Position numbers and translations under genes: made by a program
Notes under the pieces: model-generated
The model's database searches: none
Told to the model about the DNA's origin: nothing
Seen by the model: the letters and a program-made list of their open reading frames with translations, nothing else
In this document: one piece after another, positions 32,795-43,379 of the stretch
How the letters are laid out: the number at the start of each line of letters is the position of its first letter
How positions within the stretch are numbered: the stretch's first letter is position 1
Assembly: GCA_015680685.1 (NCBI GenBank)
Contig: MNCI01008930.1
Span: 152,127 to 216,126, forward strand
From: Gnetum montanum
Taxonomy: Eukaryota; Streptophyta; Gnetopsida; Gnetales; Gnetaceae
DNA length: 64,000 bases
Reading direction: 5' to 3'

Positions 32795-32945
32795 ACGGCG
32801 CAGTATGACCTTAAACTGCCACCTCCAGATTACATGTGGCCCGATAAGATGCTAAACTGCCACTCGTGGCCTGGTAAGGCGTTAAACTACCACCCACGGC
32901 TTGGCATGGCCTTAAACTACCACACGTCTCGGTGTGACGATAATC
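32795..32945 (+). repeat. T5 microrepeat array 2 (pol side of antisense gene)
   Basis: Four to five units: TATGACCTTAAACTGCCAC, AAGATGCTAAACTGCCAC, AAGGCGTTAAACTACCAC and CATGGCCTTAAACTACCAC, spaced about 35 bases. With array 1 it brackets the antisense gene and its promoter. Confidence 0.85.
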
Positions 32946-33059
32946 CATCATCATGCATGTACACATATCTAAAATTACCAAAGAACATAGAATGATACCC
33001 ATTAGCTTATTCAGCTCTTCGTTTATTGGCAGGAGCAAGCCTGATGGATTGCTAGTACT

Positions 33060-36000
33060 TAATCGAACTGTTAATTATCGATGGACCATACGGCAAAATT
33101 GCAAGGGACACCAACATAAACCTCATCCACTTAATTTTAGCAACGGACGACGCAGTCATCGCCTCAACACAACAAATAATAGATGACTACAAATGCATGA
33201 CAAAATCCCTCGATATAGAAGCCGAAAATATCACCGAAGACCCATTGACCGAAACCCCCATAACCATGCCCGATGGGGAAATTAAAATAATAAAATTAAG
33301 CACATTACTAAAATCGCACCTAGCCAAAAACATTGAAGACGTGCTTAGGAAAAATATGAAAGTATTCGCTTGGTCTTATACGGACATGCCCAGACTAGAT
33401 CCCCGAATTGTCCAGCACAACATTATCCTTGACCCAAAATTGAGACCTGTAAAACAAAAGGCACGAAAGGTTAAACCCAAAGTGGAATTGGTAGTTCGTA
33501 ATGAGATCACCAAACTTTATTAGGCTAGCTTCATTCGAGCTGTTGATTACGCCAAGTGGGTATCCAACATGGTCATTGTTTCGAAGAAGAACGGAAGCAT
33601 TCACTTATGCATTGAATTTTGGGATTTAAATGTTGCAACCATAAAAGATGATTTTTCTCTACCCAGCATCGATCAGCTTGTTGACTCGACCACTGGGCAC
33701 GCATTATTATCTTTTATGGACGTCTTCTCAGGATACAATCAAATACGCATCAACTCGGACCATCAGCTTCGGACAACCTTTATGACACCATGGGGAACCT
33801 TTTGTTACACAATGATGCCATTCGATCTTAAGAACACTGGGGCTACATATCAAAGAGCCATGACATTCATCTTTAGTGATTACATGATACACTCACTCAA
33901 CGACTATGTAGACGACATTGTGGTTAAGTCCAAAACATTAGAACAACATATACAAGACCTTGACCTGGTATTAAAACGTTGTTTAAAGTATGAATTGAGA
34001 CTCAACCCGAAAAAATGTGTCTTCAACATCAAGACAGGAAAAATGCTTGGATTTATAGCCTCAGAAGCAGGGATACGAGTAGACCAGGATAAGGTTAAGG
34101 CCATAACAAACCTGAAACCACCAGGCAACCTTACCGAAATTCGAGGCCTACAAGGTAGGTTGCAGTTTATCAGGCGCTTGATAGAAAAATTGACAGACAA
34201 ACTATAACCTATGAACCACTTGTTATGCAAGAACATCCATTTTGAATGGACTCCGCAGTGTCAAGAAACATTCGATAACATTAAAGTAGCACTTGCCCGA
34301 TTACCCACGGTTTATCCACCTCAAAACGATAAACCATTTTACATCTACCTCGCTACTTCGGATTCGTCAATCGCATCTATGCTTTGCCAGAAACAAGATG
34401 ATGGAACCGAAGTTCCTGTATACTACTTAAGCCATGCATTAGTCGCTCACGAGGAAAAGTATAACGACGTGGAGAGGTCCTATTTAGCTTTGTTCTTTTC
34501 TTTGAGAAAATGGCGACATTACCTCTTCCGTAACCAAGTTAATATAATTTGTGAGGACAATGTGCTCAGGGCCATCACAGGAAACATTTACGAAATGAGT
34601 CGAATAGCCCGCTAGAAAGCCATGATAGCTGAATTTGACCTGCACTACATAGCGCAATCATCAGTCAAAGGTCAATCCATAGCAAATCAAATGGCCACGT
34701 CACCAACGCGCGATCAAGCAATAATAGAGCCAGAATTCTTGGATGAGAATATAAGCGCAATGGACATAATGCCCAATGACTACGATGCCATTCTAAACTT
34801 TGATGGAGCATCCACCTCTCGAGGGGGAAGTGCAGCCACTGTCATCACCTATCCCTCTAGGGAGATCTGACCCTTTGCTTATTGTTTCAACTTTCATTGT
34901 ACAAAAAACATAGCAGAGTATGAAGGTCTCCTTAGAGGTCTCATGGCAACATTAGCTTTAGACATCACACGACTTGTGGTCAGAGGAGACTCACAGCTGG
35001 TTATAAACTAGGTCACAGACGTCTATACATGTAAAGACCAACATTTACAACCATACTACGACTTGGCAAAACACCTAATGAGGCGATTCGAAAGCATCGA
35101 TGTGCAACACATATCTAGAAATGACAATACCATCGCAGATGCACTAGCCACCTTGGCATTAAACATATCGCCTGATATGTTCCACACGTTGCCAAGCTCC
35201 ATAACTAGTTGTGCTGAACTAATAATTGATACTCTTGACATGCTGCCAATCGCATCTGTTAGTACGATACGTGTGGTAGAATGGTATGATGACATAAAAG
35301 AATACCTTCTACGTGGCGAAACACCACAACATCTAACAAATGCACAAAAGGATACAACACGAAAACGTTCTAAGCAGTATACCCTAGTAGGGGACACGTT
35401 ATGTCATAGATCCTATGAAGGCATATTGCTAACATGCGTCAGTAGTACCGATGCCCAAACCATTGTCGAACAAGTACACGACGGACTATGCGGAGGACAC
35501 ATAGCGCCAAAAGCCATGGCAACAAAGATTAGACGCTTAGGCTACTATTGGCCACACATGGAATATGACTATTTCTCCAAGGTCAAAACATGTAGTACTT
35601 GTCAAAAACATAGCAATCTAATACATGTCCCACCAAATGAGTTGCATACAACGCAAATCACGTGGTCCTTTCAAAAGTGGGGATTGGACCTTATCGGCCC
35701 GATAACACCCTCATCTTGCAGAGCATAGTTTCATAATAATCGCAACCGAATATTTTACGAAGTGGGTAGAAGCTGCTCCCCTTCGAAAAACTACATCTAA
35801 ACATGTATGCAATTTCATTCTCGAAAACATTGTAACCCGCTTTGGCATTCCTATGACAATCATCACTAACAATGGGCCACAATTTAGCAGTGCCGAGACC
35901 AAAACCTTTTATGAAAGTCTAGGGATAAAACACTTGTTTTCATCCCCTTACTATCCTCAGAGCAATAGGCAAGCAGAGGCGACGAACAAAACGATTATTG

Positions 36001-36517
36001 CAATACTCAAAAAGAAGCTCACCCAAAGCAAGCAAAGATGGCACGAACAATTGATATACACATTGTGGGCATACCGTACTACACATCGAACTTCAACAGG
36101 TAAAACACCATATAGTCTTGTTTACGGTTCAGAAGCTATTTTACTTTTGGAATTACAGGTACCATCTTTAAGGATAACACTTTCCGAACTCCTCGACGAC
36201 GGGCAAAATAATGATTTGCGCACCATTGACCTTGACTTGGTGGAGGAAGAATGCATACGCGCACTCGATTAGATCTAATGGTATAAAAAAAACAACGGCA
36301 ACGACATCGGTACGACATCCATAAGCACCCCATCAAAGAAGGTGACTTTGTACTTAAGGCAGTTCGAGAACACTCAGACAAATTCTCAGCCAACTGGGAA
36401 GGGCCTTACTTGGTCATTAAAGCATTCGACAACGGAGCATTCAAGCTCGCTGATATGGAAGGGAATGAGCTTGCCAATCTAACCAATCACTTGTTCCTAA
36501 AACTATTCTACATTTGA
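33060..36517 (+). pseudogene. pol: T5 pol: RT, RNase H, archaeal-type RNase H, integrase
   Basis: The frame is open from about 33060 (LIIDGPYGKIARDTN). RT (33430-34200) has FMTPWGTFCYTMMPF and YVDD (about 33905). RNase H follows (FEWTPQCQETF, FYIYLATSDSSIASMLC). The archaeal-type RNase H starts ILNFDGASTSRGGSA, with GDSQLVIN and ADALATLALN. Integrase has zinc-binding H/C (HIAPKAMATKIRRLGYYWPH, CSTCQKH), WGLDLIGPI and the C-terminal NWEGPYLV. Defects are stops at 33521, 34205, 34613, 34868, about 35009 and 36270, and frameshifts near 35715 and in the A run at 36285. The second catalytic Asp is Asn (TNNGPQFSS, codon 35868-35870), as in T1. No chromodomain is seen. Confidence 0.93.
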
Positions 36518-36519
36518 GT

Positions 36520-36910
36520 ACAAGCTTAGGTACGTGCAAGTCCTGGAGTCATGACTTAAAACTGATACCACAAAATAGTACTGGATTATGACTTAAAACT
36601 GATACCACAGAACAGTCCTGGATTATGACTTAAAACTGATACCGCAGCTCATCCTGGAATCATGATGATAAAATGATACCACAAAGTGTCTGTAATGACG
36701 ATAAACTAGCACTCGTCCGGCATGATAGTAAACTACCATGGTCGCACTTGCCAGAGTCCGCTAAGACTATAAACTAGTTTGCCTCTTCATAGTGCGCTAA
36801 GACTAAAACTGGCAGCGTAACGTCCACCATGACGCTAAATGGGCAATGTCCAATGGGTTGTGACATAAAATTAACCCATCATGGTCTGCCAAGACTATAA
36901 ACTGGTAAGT
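36520..36910 (+). repeat. T5 microrepeat array 3 (after integrase)
   Basis: About ten units such as GTCATGACTTAAAACTGATA and GCTAAGACTATAAACTAGTT at 30-45 base spacing, starting right after the pol stop. It has the same position and content as the arrays in T1 and T2. Confidence 0.87.
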
Positions 36911-37947
36911 TCATTTCTAGTTCCTCAATCTGTCGCCACGTTCAAGCTTCATTAGAATCACTACATCGTTCGCCATCAGACAATCCCACCAACATCGCTG
37001 CTGCTCATATGCCATGCCTAAAATCACCTCCAATGTCTTGGTCACTATGTAAGTCTAAGCTCCCATATTCACTCATGGTTTTCTTGTCTCCTTGGAATTG
37101 TGTTTGCAGGATGACACCTAGAGGTTTTTGCACAAGAAGGCATTTCATCATAAGCAGCAAGGAGAGACACTATTCATAGCCTACGTGGCGAGACTAAATC
37201 AAGCCATTCACTAGTACATCCCCATTTCCCAGTACATCCCCTATCTACTCATAGACACACTCTACTTAGCCACACATCTGATACACCTAGTACACTCAAA
37301 ACTTTGAGCACGCTATTGCACACTGTAACACTTTGAAGAAGTGGCAACACAAAACATAGCACTTGAGCATGAGTACAAGATCAAAACAAAGCTTCTCCCA
37401 AAAAAAATGACACCCCTGGCACTTCCCACACAAGCCCCAGGCAGGAAGGCAGTTGTCTTGGAACCAAGTACTCATGACAAAAACAATCAAGAAACTTTCA
37501 GTTTCATGGCTTTGGCTCTTCGCCAACAGGCTCCCCCTAAAAATCAAACAAGGGCCCTGTTCTTCCAAAGAATGTAACAAATCCTCCCATGGCTTTGGTC
37601 TTGCCAGCAAGTTCTCTTAAACATTACCCAAGAGGCTTGTTCCGCCAAAGGATGCACATTACATGTCTTGATTCCAAGTCTGTTAAATAATGGCTATTGA
37701 CAAGGATCAGCATGACACACGCACTAGAACATCCCCTTTTCACCAAGCACAATCACTTGGGCAGTTAATAGTCCCCACAATCCCCATTCTCCTACGAGCT
37801 ACAAAATTCCACTTTCCCAATCCCATGTACTATTGAACACGGTACGATGATGTCTAGTCAAGTGGCAATGGACAAAGTCTCTATCAAGTTGCTTGTGGTG
37901 TATTGTACTTCTTTCTCAACACTGCTCGGGTTAATTCCTCCAAACGT
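36911..37947 (+). other. T5 3' untranslated region
   Basis: Non-coding. It shares blocks with the T2 3' region (ACAAGCCCCAGGC.GGAAGG, CAAAGGATGCAC.TTACATGTCT) and leads into the polypurine tract. No gene is seen. Confidence 0.7.
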
Positions 37948-37964
37948 CAACAAAGAGGGACCAA
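37948..37964 (+). promoter_or_regulatory. T5 polypurine tract
   Basis: CAACAAAGAGGGACCAA directly before the 3' LTR start. Confidence 0.88.
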
Positions 37965-39256
37965 TGAAACATCACAAAATTTGGAGCTTAGTACTTGTCC
38001 AACACCAAGCAAGTCCCTGGGACCCCCAGATAACCACAACTACATTTGGTGTCAAACATGGCAACTTCAGAGATCAGATGCTTAATTTTTACTAAGTATG
38101 CAGTTCCAGCGTATACGCCCAGCACATTCCCAGCGTATACGCTCAAATTCTCAGCGTATACACCCAGCATGTACGCTCAAGTTCACAGCGTAGACGTCCA
38201 GCGTACACGCCTCACATGTACGCTCAGCAGGTACAACATATGCATACGCCCACCATGAAATCTCCAAAGATGGCATGAAAATAGCACTACAGAGCGAGAT
38301 TTGGCACAAGGTAGTAACCATCAGCGTATACGCCCAGCACATCAGCGTATACGCTCAGCATCCATCAACATATACACCCAGCGTATACGCCAGCGTCAAT
38401 GACATCTACACCCAAGTCCGCGTACGTTTAGCATCCATCAGCATATACGCCCTAGTGTATACGCCCAACACCTCCAGCGTATACGCCCACAGTCTATGCT
38501 CGCGGCAGACAACGTATACGCTCAGCAAATGTAACATATTGTACACTTGTAAATTTTATGCTCTTGCACCCAGTCAACGCACCACGTGTCTCCCAACCCG
38601 AGTCCGCCTTCAAAACCCTGTATAAAAGCCCAATTTTTGGACGAAAGCAAGGACGGTTGGAAAATTCCCAGAGCATAACAGAGAACAGAGATGCTGAGAA
38701 TCGGAGCGCAAAACCTTTTACGTTGGACAACCATGTACACTGAGCATACAACCTCTATGCTATGCTTACAGTGTGAACTAGTCACAATCATCCTTGCATC
38801 CATCGGGGCTTTCATCTACCTTGTGTTCCACTCACAACTGCGTTTNTCGGGGCTTTCATCTACCTTGTGTTCCACTCACAACTGCGTTTGACTGGTGCAG
38901 TGTACTTTCATTCTGTAATGCCATTGTTACATTTTCTTCCCATAATCGTTTACAGTTTGCATTAATTGTTGTTCATATTCTGTTTATGCCTATTTATGTT
39001 TACGCTCTATTTGCTTTGGTTACACTATTTATGCTCTGTTTACGCTCGCTACACCATTTACGTATAACCTAGCGTATAGCACTTCAGTGTACATTCAGGG
39101 AAATCCTTGTTTGATCCGCGTGTGGACCACCCAAGGTGCTCTACCTTCATTCATTCCAGCTCATCCTTAGCCGAAGGTAGGGTCTTCTGTGCGTGTCCTG
39201 GAATCCGAAGGTCTCTGTTTCCTTCCAGCCGGAGGTCGACGATTTCAAGTGGTACA
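37965..39256 (+). repeat. T5 3' LTR (1292 bp as assembled)
   Basis: It starts TGAAACATCAC and ends AGTGGTACA, followed by the CTCCT duplication. It contains the palindrome array (38105-38520), TATAAAAG at 38621, and the same R/U5 blocks as the 5' LTR. A 43-base duplication around the N at 38846 is absent from the 5' LTR and is probably an assembly error. The corrected length is about 1248. Confidence 0.93.
38803..38889. repeat. Exact 43 bp duplication around a single N
   Basis: TCGGGGCTTTCATC...CTGCGTTT occurs on both sides of the N at 38846. The matching place in the 5' LTR has one copy. Confidence 0.85.
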
Positions 39257-39261
39257 CTCCT
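39257..39261. repeat. Target site duplication of T5, right copy (CTCCT)
   Basis: It matches 21113-21117 exactly and joins T5 to the continuing Ath1 sequence. Confidence 0.9.
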
Positions 39262-40033
39262 CATTATCTAGCATCTTACCATGCACATTTTAATATCACT
39301 TCTTTGCCACTTGCACTAACTATGTAAGGAGAAATCCCACTGCAATGTTAGTAACAAAATGCCACAATGGCTTAGAAATTATAGTCAGATTACAATTTGA
39401 GTGGTTCTAAGTGTAAAACTAACAAATAGGCTTTTATTAGACTCAATAGTCTACCAAAACCCTTACAGGTATCTATGTTTGCTAAACTTTTGCAAATTGC
39501 TCCAAAATTTACTACCAAGTTGCCTTCAAATCAAAGATCCCAATGTGTGCATACTATCATGTTAACACATGCAATTACTAATTGGATCAAGGTAGGACAC
39601 CTTTCCAAGAAAAAGTCAAATCCTGAAAGTTTGCTAATCTACTTATAGATTGCAAGAAATGAGGCATGTAAAAATTTATTAGATTAGGTTCTGGAGCAAA
39701 CTTAATCTTCCAAGAGATGTATGAAACTTGGAACCTATGTCCACTAAAAAATATAATATCCAATTAGATTTGGCTAGCCAATCCATCATTGTTCCCTTGG
39801 GAATGGTGGAGGATATTGTAACCACTATTTGTGGATAGTCCTATCCAATGGATTTCTTGGTAATCCATGTGGAAAATTGTAGGGGAGACTTTCCTATTAT
39901 CATGGAAAGGATTTTTCTTAGTATAAATCATGCTAAGCTAGGAATTAGAGGCCTTTCCTTAGAGATATCTAAGGAAAATAAATTTAAAAAAATGGGAAAG
40001 AAGAAGGTTCCATTCATCATGTATAGCAACATA
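39262..40033 (+). pseudogene. Ath1 protease region, degraded
   Basis: The first 200 bases are hard to read. From about 39450 the translation resembles gypsy protease in several frames. PLGMVEDIVTTI near 39800 is followed by YPMDFLVIHVENC and a degraded hydrophobic segment (IIMERIFLSINHAKLGIRGL), where intact relatives have PIILGRPFL. Stops and shifts are frequent. The element is cut by the T6 LTR at 40039. Confidence 0.65.
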
Positions 40034-40038
40034 GGATA
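40034..40038. repeat. Target site duplication of T6, left copy (GGATA)
   Basis: It pairs with GGGTA at 41369-41373; four of five bases agree, consistent with an old duplication with one substitution. Confidence 0.6.
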
Positions 40039-41368
40039 TGTGCTGTCTGAAATTGTCCGTGCAAGGCTGGAATGGGATGAGCACCGCATGATTTACAGAT
40101 GAGCATAGAAGACCCTACCTTCGCTTGAGGGCGAGCTGGAACAAACGAAGGTAGAGTACCTTGAGTTGTCTGCACGTGGATCAAAAAAGGATTTCCCCAA
40201 CATATAGTGATGTGCAATACACTGGGTTATGCGTAAACAACGTAATAAACATTGACCAGAACATGAACGTGCAAAGAAAACAAATATAGAGGAAAATAGA
40301 AATGGATGAAAACTGTAACAAATCTTGATCTGAAAATGAAACAACTTTATTGCAAAATGAGATTACAATGCACTGGTCTAAACGCAGTTGGGAATCTGAC
40401 ACAAGGTGGATGAATAGCCCCGATGGATGCTAGGAGATGATGATGTACTAGTTTAAACTATAGGCACAGCGTGAAGGCTATATGCTAAATGTACAGGGTC
40501 GGAGTCCTGCGTATCGGTTTCCTGCTTTGATTTTCTCAGTGTCTTCCCATTTTTTTTGTCTCTAGTTTGCCCAAATTGCCAACCCTGATCCACTGAAAAA
40601 TTTGGGTTTTTATGAGGTTTATGAGTGTCCGTGGATGAGAGAATTTTGGGTCAGATGATAGGTGGCTGCGTTGCCTGGGTGCAAAGAAAATTACAACTGT
40701 ACAGTGTGCTGCATGCCAGCGTGTACACGTTGGGCGTGTGATCCAGCGTATAGACTTAAGCAATATAAAAGAATTGAACTTGACAAATGAACACTACTGC
40801 TATAATAGAAAATCTTGTGCTTGGCCCTTGGATCATGAGAATGCTGTCTGCCGAATTTGGGCTCATTTGGACTTGATCTAACATGGTTTTGGAAGGCCTC
40901 AACTGGTGTATGTTGTGCTACACGCTGGGCATACATGCTAGGCGTGCAGGATGTACATGCTCAACGTGTGAACCACAAAGTGTATGATTTTGAGGTCAAA
41001 ACCCAATTTTCTTAAGCCCATGATGATGCCTAACAATTTCCCTGTCTCTGAGAGTTGATGCCTTGTGAAAATCTTGCTCTGAAGTGCCTATTTCGGGTAG
41101 TCTTTGAAGTCACACGCTAGTCATGCATGCTAGGCGTGCACGTTGCATACTCAGTGAAAACTAAGTATTTTGAGCTCAAAATTTGCCAAGTTTAATGCCA
41201 GATGTCGCTATAGTCTTCTGTGGATCCCAGGGAACCATTTTTTGCTTAGTTCGACTCCGTTTGAAGCTTTCCGTGAGGCTGCCAAGCTTTAGTCATGGTG
41301 GGGAACATTACGATTTTAGCTTGATTCTTGTTGGAGAAGTACTAAGCCTAGAATTTTGTGGTGTTTCA
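40039..41368 (-). mobile_element. T6: solo LTR of a Tat-like element
   Basis: On the minus strand it starts TGAAACACCACAAAATTCTAG, followed by the GGCTTAGTACTTCTCCAAC block seen in T7. It ends CAGACAGCACA after the conserved CATTCCAGCC..GACAATTTC block. The length of 1330 bp equals the T5 5' LTR. A degenerate TATA (CATAAAAACC) lies at 40605-40614. GCGTGTACAC-type units replace the T5 palindromes. No internal sequence is present, so it is a recombination product. Ath1 continues on both sides. Confidence 0.85.
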
Positions 41369-41373
41369 GGGTA
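41369..41373. repeat. Target site duplication of T6, right copy (GGGTA)
   Basis: It differs from GGATA on the other side by one base. Confidence 0.6.
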
Positions 41374-42210
41374 CAACTTCATGCAAAAAATATGGATCAT
41401 AAAAAGCACCTCTATCATAGCATGCAAGAAGTACACAAAAACTTCAAATATTTAAAGGTACCTATATATAGTAGCCATCATGAAAAAAGGCACCTAGTGA
41501 CTAACCATGGATAGTAACTTTGATTCAAAAATATGTATGGAACTATTTGAGCTCCTAATAAGTGCTTATATCGATAAGATGGATGAAATGGAGTGAAGTT
41601 ACAATCAATTCTTTCATAAAGAAGTAGAAATAAATTAGGGAGAGTTGGAAATTTTTGAAAAATTTAAGCATAAATCTCTTAAATTAAAATCTTCACCAAC
41701 AACTTTGGAATATGTATTTCTTGATAATGGCAAGTCATTAATTATCAATGTCAAACTCACCAAAGAACTGAAAGGGAAGCTACTAAAAGTTATGAATAAA
41801 TGGCTAACAAATTTTTCTTAGACATATAATGAATCAACTGGAATGTATCCACACATATGCTAGCATTATATCTATACAAACTCCACCATCAAACTAAAGA
41901 GGCACCCATAGAGAAGGTTGAATCCTAAGATAAAGTAGATTGTTAAAGATGAAGTTGAAAAAATTCTTAAATCATGATTCATCTATCTAATGATAGATAG
42001 TGAGTGAGTAAGTGCAGTTATTATTCTATCAAAGAAATGAGGATAATGAAGGATTTGTATAGAGTTTAGGCCATTGAACATGGTCATATTCAAAGATCAT
42101 TTTTCATTGTCATTTGTCAACCAAGTGCTAGATACAATAATAGGACAAAATTACTATAGTTTTTCGTTACATTAGAAGACTAGGCCAAAAAAACTTTCAA
42201 AAGTGATGAG
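41374..42210 (+). pseudogene. pol: Ath1 protease-RT linker and start of RT
   Basis: From about 41600 the translation reads as an Athila/gypsy linker: LEYVFLDNGKSLIINVKLT, then the RT entry with RRLNPKIK and VKDEVEKILKS. Next comes ICIEFRPLNMVIFKDHFSL, then VNQVLDTIIGQNYYSF and AKKTFK, where RT breaks off. Stops are frequent and the frame shifts at least twice. The rest of RT appears to resume near 55290. Confidence 0.7.
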
Positions 42211-42420
42211 CAGTTGAAGGTACCCCCTATTCCCAACCATAAGAATCATGAAGCATTCATGTGCAATTTGGTTGAATTCCACGGATTGTCTAATTTTCAA
42301 TGCACTAGTCTTCTAGGAAGTGAACCTTGCCCTAATGGTCATTGATTCTCTTCCCAATTACAATTGTGAAGTACAAAGGTATGGTTTAAGTGTAATCAAG
42401 ACATATGATTTTTATCATTT
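42211..42420. other. Unassigned junction sequence
   Basis: Between the broken Ath1 RT and the Ath2 LTR. It contains no motif I can place with confidence. Confidence 0.4.
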
Positions 42421-43161
42421 TATGTTTTATGGTTTTGGTGTTTAAAGAGAGGGATGAAGTAAATTTAAAACTAATTTAATTTAACTATTTAACTGATCTT
42501 TACCAAGTCCTAACATAAGCTTTTGGTCCCACTTTCTATACATATCCTGAACCCATGTATCCACTGCTAGGTTACCAAGTGCTATGTTATTAGGCACACC
42601 AAGCAATAATGCTGCTAGGATTACCAAGAAAATACATGTTATACTTGAAAGTGGTTGTACTTATGTATTTAATCTATTTATCTTATCTTACTTAATTACT
42701 TAATTAGCTTAATTACTAGAAAACATTGAATAAATAGCTAAAAATATTAAATGTATGAACAAAACATCTAAACTATTGAGAATGCTACAAGGTTTATCAA
42801 GAAGCTCATCTTTATTGCTACACACACTATTGTGCTTAGGTACAACAGGAAAATAAAGATCCATACACTCAATGACTCCTACTACGAGAACTCAGGAAAA
42901 TATTCTAACTTTCAAATGTAAAAACTATAAGAGTTTGGCTACTACTATGACTTGAATTCTCATATACATGGCTAAGAGCTCGTATTTATAGTTTTTGCTA
43001 CAAGAGTACATTGATGGGGCCCTATAGATGTAATAGATGTTATGTTAATGTAGCCTCATTGATGGGGCAACACCATGTAAATGGGGCCTTGTTGATGGGG
43101 GCCCATCAATGAGGCTACCTTAATGGAGGCTCATCAATGTGACACTTTGACACTCATCATA
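42421..43161 (-). repeat. Ath2 3' LTR (putative, inner edge unclear)
   Basis: On the minus strand a purine-rich GTTGTGGGGATA is followed by TGATGAGTGTCAAAG, which I take as the LTR start. Repeats of GGGGCC..CATCAATG follow, and then TATAAATACG (42990-42981). The end toward 42421 is a guess. Confidence 0.5.
42981..42990 (-). promoter_or_regulatory. TATA box of Ath2 LTR
   Basis: TATAAATACG on the minus strand, about 170 bases from the proposed LTR start, followed by AGCTC. Confidence 0.5.
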
Positions 43162-43379
43162 TCCCCACAACTGAATGAAAACTCATCCTCAAGTTCCCTT
43201 ACAAAATTAGAAAGGTATAGAATTATTGACTGATTCTTAACAAAACAAAACTAAGTGCCTGAGTGTATAGATTAACATATTATAAAAATTATGATGCTCA
43301 TGACAAAAAATTAAACACCATGACATGACTACATAAAAATTAGACATCACATTCTCTAGTGGCATAAAGGTAGTGGAGA

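Larger units (their letters stand above)
21118..39256 (+). mobile_element. T5: complete-ended 18.1 kb Tat-like retrotransposon carrying an antisense gene
   Basis: Both LTRs, a PBS-like site, gag-protease, pol, polypurine tract and a perfect 5 bp target duplication are present. The order is 5' LTR, repeat-rich leader, gag-protease, microrepeat array, antisense eight-exon gene, palindrome array, second microrepeat array, pol, third microrepeat array, 3' region and 3' LTR. The unusual length comes mainly from a 5.8 kb block between protease and RT. Members of the Ogre branch of Tat are known to be very long and to have an intron between protease and RT. Frames are broken at several places, so this copy is not autonomous now. 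The two LTRs differ mostly by C/T changes and small indels. Confidence 0.93.
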
